Of a stretch of 64,000 nucleotides of DNA, positions 58,718-64,000 are shown one piece after another (within the stretch, counting starts at the first letter, position 1; each line of letters opens with the position of its first letter). Source of the DNA: SMWC01 sp045561055 (lineage in GTDB: Bacteria > Pseudomonadota > Gammaproteobacteria > Steroidobacterales > Rariloculaceae). The stretch covers positions 62,001 to 126,000 of the forward strand of contig JBJKYL010000017.1 in assembly GCA_045561055.1 (NCBI GenBank), written 5' to 3'. The notes under the pieces were generated by a model that ran no database searches, was not told the DNA's origin, and saw only the letters and a program-made list of their open reading frames with translations. The position numbers and the translations under genes were made by a program.

Positions 58718-60121
58718 ATGTGTTCTAGACCCAACGAAAGCAACGCCGATAATAAACCTCGTAGGGTACTCGCCATACTTTTTGTGGGTGTCCTCATAGC
58801 GGCCTTAGATATTGCCATTGTCGGACCTGCATTACCCGCTATTCAGAGTGATTTCAGGGCTGATGAACGAGTGCTCTCTTGGGTCTACGGTATTTATATT
58901 TTGTTCCAGCTTCTGGGCGCGCCAGTCATGGCGAAACTTTCTGATCGTAAGGGACGCCGCTTAATCTATATCACCTGTGTTTCTATTTTTGCTATAGCTT
59001 CACTTATTGTGGCGTTAGCTCCTTCTATGTTTGTTTTGCTCACCGGTAGAGCTATTCAGGGTTTTTGCGCTGGAGGGATTTTACCAGTTGCCAGTGCTGT
59101 CATTGCTGATACGTTTCCGCCGGAACGCCGTGGCAGGGCGTTAGGCATGATTGGTGCTGTTTTTGGGGTAGCATTTCTTCTTGGACCATTACTAGGAGGA
59201 ATTCTGCTTCGCTGGGGATGGCAGTGGCTATTTCTGGTCAACATCCCTCTTGCGGTGGTTGTCGTTTGGCAGGCTACTAAGGTGTTACCGACGACACGGC
59301 AATTTTCCGACAAGCCGTTAGATATATCCGGAATAATACTTTTGAGTGTCATGCTAGGAGCACTTGCCTGGTCAATCAGTGAGCTTGACATTACGGAATT
59401 TGCGGCAGGTTTTACTTCTGTCAGGATTCTGCCATTTTTTATCCTAGTAGCTATTTGTGCGCCGCTATTTTATTTCTCACAGCGGAGGGTTGCGGACCCG
59501 GTTATTCATCCGCAGTTGCTAACCTCGATAGAGATCCGCCTTGTTTGTGTAATTGCCTTTGCTACAGGGTTTGCCGAGTCTGGTATGGTATTTCTTCCGG
59601 CGATCGCAGTCGTAGGTTTTGGAGTTCTTGAGACTACCGCGAGTTTCATGATGCTACCACTCGTTCTGGCGTTAATTATTGGTGCGCCTACCGCAGGACG
59701 CATGTCGGACAAGTTAGGTCCGAAGCGCGTTATCCAGGTTGGGTTAGTGCTTACAGTTGGTGGCCAGTTAGCGTTCAGTATAGTTCCGTTGAGTTACTCT
59801 AGTTTGTTTACGGCATGTACCCTCGTAGGGTTGGGTATCTCTTCACTGATGGCGCCGTTACGATACGTCGTTATACGCGAAGTCAGCGAAGCGCAGCGAG
59901 GAGCAGGTCAGGGGTTACTGACGACGTGCTTGGGTATAGGCAGGCTTACAGGAGCAGCCATGGTCGGAGGGGTTGCCGCATCGAGTGCCTTCTTAGTTAC
60001 GGGCTATCAAAATGCACTAATGCTTTCGGCAGGTGTGATGAGTATAGCTATTATTCTCAGTGCGGCGTTGACGGCCGGGCACTCGTCCCGGAGTGGTCCT
60101 GAGCATGCCTCCGGTATATGA
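58718..60121 (+). CDS. MFS drug-efflux-type transporter (DHA2/EmrB-like)
   Basis: 467 residues with about 14 predicted helices. The start is MCSRPNESNADNKPRRVLAI with the family motif LDIAIVGPALPAIQSDF in helix 1 (D1-type motif of EmrB/QacA proteins), the loop motif AKLSDRKGRRLIYI and motif C-like FGVAFLLGPLLGGIL. Such proteins export toxic compounds by proton antiport. No membrane-fusion partner (emrA-like) or regulator is adjacent. Start ATG at 58718 sits close to the divergent SEC-C gene, so their promoters must overlap. Confidence 0.86.
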   Translation: MCSRPNESNADNKPRRVLAILFVGVLIAALDIAIVGPALPAIQSDFRADERVLSWVYGIYILFQLLGAPVMAKLSDRKGRRLIYITCVSIFAIASLIVALAPSMFVLLTGRAIQGFCAGGILPVASAVIADTFPPERRGRALGMIGAVFGVAFLLGPLLGGILLRWGWQWLFLVNIPLAVVVVWQATKVLPTTRQFSDKPLDISGIILLSVMLGALAWSISELDITEFAAGFTSVRILPFFILVAICAPLFYFSQRRVADPVIHPQLLTSIEIRLVCVIAFATGFAESGMVFLPAIAVVGFGVLETTASFMMLPLVLALIIGAPTAGRMSDKLGPKRVIQVGLVLTVGGQLAFSIVPLSYSSLFTACTLVGLGISSLMAPLRYVVIREVSEAQRGAGQGLLTTCLGIGRLTGAAMVGGVAASSAFLVTGYQNALMLSAGVMSIAIILSAALTAGHSSRSGPEHASGI

Positions 60122-60207
60122 AACTATTTTCCATTATTCGCGCGTACGTCTGTACAGATCGGCACGCATGAAGGCAGAATGTATCCCTGAGTTATCGAGG
60201 TTCTATA

Positions 60208-60882
60208 ATGCGTGAGTTTTGGATTGCGCCGTCGATATTATCGGCGGATTTCGCTCGTCTCGGGGAAGATGTAGATGCAGTTACGGCTGCGGGTGCGGAT
60301 CTTATCCATTTCGACGTGATGGACAATCACTATGTCCCCAACCTGACAATTGGCCCCATGGTTTGCACAGCCCTTCAGGATTATGGCGTTAGCGCTCCAA
60401 TCGACGTTCATCTTATGGTAAGCCCAGTTGACCGGATTATTTCGGATTTTGCTAATGCTGGTGCCGGTTATATCAGCTTCCATCCAGAGGCGAGTGAACA
60501 TACATACCGGTCATTACAGCTTATACGTGATTCTGGGTGTAAAAGCGGGTTAGTGTTTAACCCTGCAACGCCGCTGACCTGGTTGGAGCATGTACTACAC
60601 ATGGTTGATCTTGTATTAATAATGTCTGTAAATCCAGGCTTTGGTGGGCAGGATTTTATCGAAACTACGCTTGAGAAGATTGCCGCGGCGCGTCGGTTGA
60701 TAGACGAGTCCGGTCTAGAGGTTAGGCTTGAAGTCGACGGTGGAGTCAAAGTTGATAACATCGGATCTATCGCAGCAGCAGGCGCCGACACATTCGTTGC
60801 GGGTTCCGCAATTTTCGGGAGCGACAATTATGTCGCCACAATTGCTGCGATGCGTGGTGAAATTGCCACGGCGATAGGCTGA
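60208..60882 (+). CDS. rpe: ribulose-phosphate 3-epimerase
   Basis: Interconverts ribulose 5-phosphate and xylulose 5-phosphate in the pentose phosphate pathway. 224 residues with the TIM-barrel signatures IAPSILSADFARLGEDV, HFDVMDNHYVPNLTIGPMV, DVHLMVSP, VLIMSVNPGFGGQDFI and EVDGGVKVDNIGSIAAAGAD, which supply the metal ligands and catalytic Asp pair. Start ATG 60208. It lies just before thrA without an obvious pathway link. Confidence 0.95.
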   Translation: MREFWIAPSILSADFARLGEDVDAVTAAGADLIHFDVMDNHYVPNLTIGPMVCTALQDYGVSAPIDVHLMVSPVDRIISDFANAGAGYISFHPEASEHTYRSLQLIRDSGCKSGLVFNPATPLTWLEHVLHMVDLVLIMSVNPGFGGQDFIETTLEKIAAARRLIDESGLEVRLEVDGGVKVDNIGSIAAAGADTFVAGSAIFGSDNYVATIAAMRGEIATAIG

Positions 60883-60971
60883 TCGTATACCTATTTAACA
60901 CAAACTTGCTTTCGCGGTTTGCCTAAGGCCCTCCAGCATTATCTACATTTCCTGGACCGACGCTCGGATTT

Positions 60972-60980
60972 TGCTATTCT
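60972..60980 (+). promoter_or_regulatory. candidate extended -10 promoter of thrA
   Basis: TGCTATTCT carries the extended -10 TG plus the hexamer TATTCT at 60975-60980. No good -35 hexamer is placed 16-18 bases upstream. It lies about 30 bases before the ATG at 61012. No threonine/isoleucine-rich leader peptide like thrL is seen, so attenuation of the E. coli type is unlikely here. By eye only. Confidence 0.3.
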
Positions 60981-61011
60981 CGCCCCCCGAGGGTGCTTGG
61001 CCCGGTTAATA

Positions 61012-63510
61012 ATGGTTGGAGTAAAAGGAATCCCATTGGCTTGGACGGTACATAAATTTGGTGGAACGAGTCTCGCAGATTCGGCTTGTTTCAGGCGAGT
61101 GGCAGATATCGTCGCGAACCAACCGGAGGGCAATCTTGCGGTTGTTGTCTCAGCTATTGGTGGCGTTACCGATGCATTGCTAAACCTCATTGATAGGGCA
61201 TCGCGGGACGATTCAGTAGATTCGTCTATTGAGCAGTTGCAATCGGGTTACGAGTCGATTGTGCGCGAGCTTCTCTCCACTGAACCTGCTGATGAGCTAC
61301 TCCGTGAATTTAACGACGATCTTGAAAATATTTGTAGTGTGCTGAAGGCGCTATCAGTTGTGAAGGCAGCATCGCATCGAAGCCGCGATCTAGTTGCGGG
61401 ACATGGCGAACTTTGGTCTGCCCGTCTGTTAGCGTCGCTATTAGAGGAAGGTGAATACCGACGCGGTAGTGTTACTTTTGTCGACGCGCGAGACATACTC
61501 GTCGTTGAGCCGGGTGAGATGGGCCCGGTTGTTGTTTGGGAACAAACCCGAGAGCAGCGTCAGCAGGTTATTCCTGAGGACTATTTTGGAATTGTGGTTG
61601 TTACGGGCTTTATCGCGCGGAATCGCGAAGGTTTACAGACTACACTTGGTCGTAACGGTAGCGATTACTCTGCCTCTATATTCGGCGGTTTGCTGGGTGC
61701 TGATACTGTTAATATTTGGACCGACGTTGAGGGTGTCATGAGTGGCGATCCCAGACGGGTACCAGAAGCCCGAGTTATCGAGGAGATTTCTTATAACGAG
61801 GCTATGGAGCTTGCCTATTTCGGTGCGAAGGTCATCCATCCCCAGACGATGGCGCCGGCTGTGTCGCACGGGATTCCGATCCGCATCCGAAGTACCTTCG
61901 AGCCGGATTGCCTTGGGACTAGCATTATCGATACGCCTGCCAGGCGGGATGTGCTTGTTAAGGGTGTTAGCGGGATTGATGGTATAGCACTGGTGAATCT
62001 CGAAGGATCCGGAATGATAGGCGTTCCGGGAACCGCAGACCGACTGTTCGGCGCGTTGCGAGAGGAGGGGATTAGCGTCACGTTGATTTCGCAGGGGAGC
62101 TCAGAGCACTCTATTTGTTTTGCAGTGCGGCAGGAATTGTCTGACGAGGTTAAGAGCGTCGTTGAGAAGGCATTTGCAGTTGAGTTGTCGCAGGGGCAGG
62201 TGCAGAACATTGAAGTAACAAAGGGATGCGCCGTACTTGCGGTTGTAGGTGACGGTATGGCCGGCTTGCCAGGTGTGGCTGGACGTTTTTTCCGAACGCT
62301 AGGTAGCGCCGGCATTAACGTCCGTGCGATCGCTCAGGGTGCATCGGAACGTAACATTTCTGCGGTTATCGATTCGCAGGGTATGACGCGCGCGTTGCGT
62401 GCAGTGCACGGTAGTTTTTATCTGTCTGCGAAGACGGTATCTATAGGCCTAATCGGACCGGGTTCCGTCGGTGGTGTTCTTCTTGACCAGATGGCCGGAG
62501 AAGTCGATCGATTACGGCGAAGCTTTAATCTGGATCTCCGCGTTCGCGCGGTTACGAGCTCGAACCGCATGTTTTTAGCTGATCGGGGTGCAGATCTCGG
62601 TGATTGGCGCACTGCCTTCAAGTCAGGCGAGAAGGCTGATCTAGATCGTTTTGTCGCCCACGTGCAGGCTGATCATCTGCCACATAGCGTTCTCATTGAT
62701 TGTACGGCTGAGGAAAGCATCGCTAGTTGTTACAACAACTGGCTCGAGCGTGGGATACATGTGATTACCCCAAATAAACGCGCTCATAGTGGGCCGCTCG
62801 ATTACTATACCGATCTTCGCGGTATTAGCCGTGGCGCTAATACGCATTTCCTTTATGAAGCGACCGTTGGCGCTGGGCTTCCAGTGATTCAAACTCTACA
62901 AGATCTCGTTGATACTGGGGACGAGATTACGAGTATTAGCGGAATCTTTTCCGGTACGTTAGCGTATCTGTTCAACGTATTTGATGGTACGCGGTCGTTC
63001 TCTGAGATTGTGCGTGATGCTAAGGCGCGTGGATATACGGAGCCGGATCCACGTGATGATTTGTCTGGTATGGACGTGGCACGAAAGGCTGTAATCCTTG
63101 CGCGTGAAGCGGGTCTAGAGCTTGAGCTTGCAGATATCGAGGTGGAAAGTCTGGTCCCGGAAACGCTTGTAAATGACTCAGTTGACGAGTTTCTCGGGCA
63201 GCTAGTAAATTTCGATCAGCCGATGGCTGAGCGATATGAACGCGCCAAGCAAAACGATGAAGTATTGCGCTACGTTGCTAACGTGGATCTCCTTGAAGGC
63301 ACGGCTAACGTACGGCTTGCGAATTATCCGCTCGATCACGCATTCTCAAACATAAGTCTAACCGATAACATCGTACAGTTCGTGACCCGGCGATATTGTG
63401 AGAATCCGCTAATAATTCGAGGTCCGGGGGCAGGTCCAGATGTTACCGCTGCTGGTATATTTGCGGACCTGTTGCGTCTTTGCAGTATGCTGAGCGCGAA
63501 CCAAGACTAA
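61012..63510 (+). CDS. thrA: bifunctional aspartokinase/homoserine dehydrogenase I
   Basis: First and third steps of threonine synthesis from aspartate. 832 residues from ATG 61012; the TTG at 61036, preceded by AAAAGGAA, is an equally good start and gives AWTVHKFGGTSLADS at the N-terminus. Aspartokinase signatures are HKFGGTSLADS, TTLGRNGSDYSASIFGG and VIHPQTM. Two ACT regulatory segments follow (GIDGIALVNLEGSGMIGVPG and GCAVLAVVGDGMAGLPGVAG). The homoserine dehydrogenase domain begins with GLIGPGSVGGVLL (NAD(P)-binding) and has NKRAHSGPLDYY and GIFSGTLAYLFN. thrC follows 23 bases later; thrB is absent from this slot. Confidence 0.95.
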   Translation: MVGVKGIPLAWTVHKFGGTSLADSACFRRVADIVANQPEGNLAVVVSAIGGVTDALLNLIDRASRDDSVDSSIEQLQSGYESIVRELLSTEPADELLREFNDDLENICSVLKALSVVKAASHRSRDLVAGHGELWSARLLASLLEEGEYRRGSVTFVDARDILVVEPGEMGPVVVWEQTREQRQQVIPEDYFGIVVVTGFIARNREGLQTTLGRNGSDYSASIFGGLLGADTVNIWTDVEGVMSGDPRRVPEARVIEEISYNEAMELAYFGAKVIHPQTMAPAVSHGIPIRIRSTFEPDCLGTSIIDTPARRDVLVKGVSGIDGIALVNLEGSGMIGVPGTADRLFGALREEGISVTLISQGSSEHSICFAVRQELSDEVKSVVEKAFAVELSQGQVQNIEVTKGCAVLAVVGDGMAGLPGVAGRFFRTLGSAGINVRAIAQGASERNISAVIDSQGMTRALRAVHGSFYLSAKTVSIGLIGPGSVGGVLLDQMAGEVDRLRRSFNLDLRVRAVTSSNRMFLADRGADLGDWRTAFKSGEKADLDRFVAHVQADHLPHSVLIDCTAEESIASCYNNWLERGIHVITPNKRAHSGPLDYYTDLRGISRGANTHFLYEATVGAGLPVIQTLQDLVDTGDEITSISGIFSGTLAYLFNVFDGTRSFSEIVRDAKARGYTEPDPRDDLSGMDVARKAVILAREAGLELELADIEVESLVPETLVNDSVDEFLGQLVNFDQPMAERYERAKQNDEVLRYVANVDLLEGTANVRLANYPLDHAFSNISLTDNIVQFVTRRYCENPLIIRGPGAGPDVTAAGIFADLLRLCSMLSANQD

Positions 63511-63533
63511 CGAGGCGCTACTGGCGTCAGCTT

Positions 63534-64000
63534 ATGCGTTATTTAAGTACACATGGTGGTCACGAGACAGACCTGATTGGCGCAATGCTGCAGGGACTTG
63601 CGCCCGACGGTAATCTTTACGTTCCCGAGGAGCTACCGCGCTTCGATCCTGACAAGATTAAGGGAGAAACAGCAGCTCAGATTGGAACCGAATTACTCGC
63701 GCCATTTTTCGCCGGTTCTCCGCTTGCAGTTGAGCTCGACGAAATCTGTCACGACGCTCTTAATTTTCCAGTGCCACTAGAAGCACTTTCGGTAGAGCGG
63801 GGGGTGTTAGCTGTGCTCGAGCTTTTTCATGGTCCGACGGTAGCATTCAAAGATGTCGGTGCGCGATTTCTTGCTGCTGCCGTAGAACGCGCATTGCCAG
63901 AATTAGACTCCATAGATAAGAGGCCGTTGACCATACTTGTCGCGACGTCAGGAGATACCGGCGGGGCTGTCGCCGCCGCTTTTGAAAAGCGCCAGGGTAT
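63534..64000 (+). CDS. thrC: threonine synthase (3' truncated by window edge)
   Basis: Converts phosphohomoserine to threonine with PLP. ATG 63534 begins MRYLSTHGGHETDLIGAM; 155 complete codons are seen before the window ends. Family features are LAPDGNLYVPEELPRF, ELFHGPTVAFKDVGARFLA (with the Schiff-base Lys in FKD) and VATSGDTGGAVAAAF (PLP phosphate loop). The start is not preceded by a strong ribosome binding site. It follows thrA by 23 bases, so the order is thrA-thrC with no thrB between. Confidence 0.94.
   Translation, partial: MRYLSTHGGHETDLIGAMLQGLAPDGNLYVPEELPRFDPDKIKGETAAQIGTELLAPFFAGSPLAVELDEICHDALNFPVPLEALSVERGVLAVLELFHGPTVAFKDVGARFLAAAVERALPELDSIDKRPLTILVATSGDTGGAVAAAFEKRQG

Noticed and set aside
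60883..61011. Thr attenuator with leader peptide upstream of thrA
   Set aside because: No short ORF rich in Thr and Ile codons and no terminator/antiterminator pair are visible.

Overview
The window looks like a chromosomal piece of an uncultivated gammaproteobacterium. The main reason is the order queG, nnr, tsaE, amiB, mutL, miaA, hfq, hflX, hflK, hflC, DUF2065, purA (11.5-24.2 kb), which is the classic gammaproteobacterial hfq superoperon order. The pcnB-panBC cluster, lptFG, a bifunctional ThrA and a YbbP-type permease fit the same group. TTG and GTG starts are common. No integrase, transposase, phage gene, CRISPR array or rRNA was seen; one tRNA, tRNA-Glu(CTC), was found.

Layout. 0-7.5 kb: end of the LPS exporter permease lptF, lptG, a GIY-YIG protein, a decayed apt fragment, an SDR oxidoreductase, an M3 oligopeptidase, a HAF-repeat secreted protein and a YhhQ-like queuosine-precursor transporter. 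7.5-11.5 kb: tRNA-Glu, pcnB, a deoxynucleoside kinase, panB, panC. 11.5-26.5 kb: divergent queG, the hfq superoperon, and an MltD-like LysM transglycosylase. 26.8-55.2 kb: a long accessory region of exported proteins of poorly known families. 55.3-64 kb: a small membrane protein, an FtsX/YbbP permease, a SEC-C microprotein, an MFS exporter, rpe, thrA and the start of thrC.

The accessory region is the interesting part. It holds four DUF6152 proteins, a 251-aa partner family that follows one of them, an esterase-NHL-esterase block, two NHL proteins, a seven-repeat FG-GAP lipoprotein, two tandem lectin-fold-like proteins, and hydrolases of several kinds (alpha/beta, SGNH, FAH, CMD, MBL-fold, amidohydrolase, cupin). 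Most carry Sec, lipoprotein or Tat signals, so this looks like a periplasmic or cell-surface catabolic repertoire; substrates are unknown. DUF6152 and the partner family are adjacent at 26.8-28.0 kb and fused in one reading unit at 54.15-55.2 kb, which argues that they work together. All four DUF6152 copies place a His-His pair at the predicted mature N-terminus, which could be a metal site.

Gene decay is frequent: an apt C-terminal fragment, an NHL fragment, a partner-family fragment, an amidohydrolase with two frameshifts, a frameshift in the DUF6152 fusion, a poly-A frameshift at the start of the FG-GAP gene, and a Tat signal without a start codon. This may reflect real erosion in a changing lifestyle, or assembly indels in some cases; the read data would separate these.
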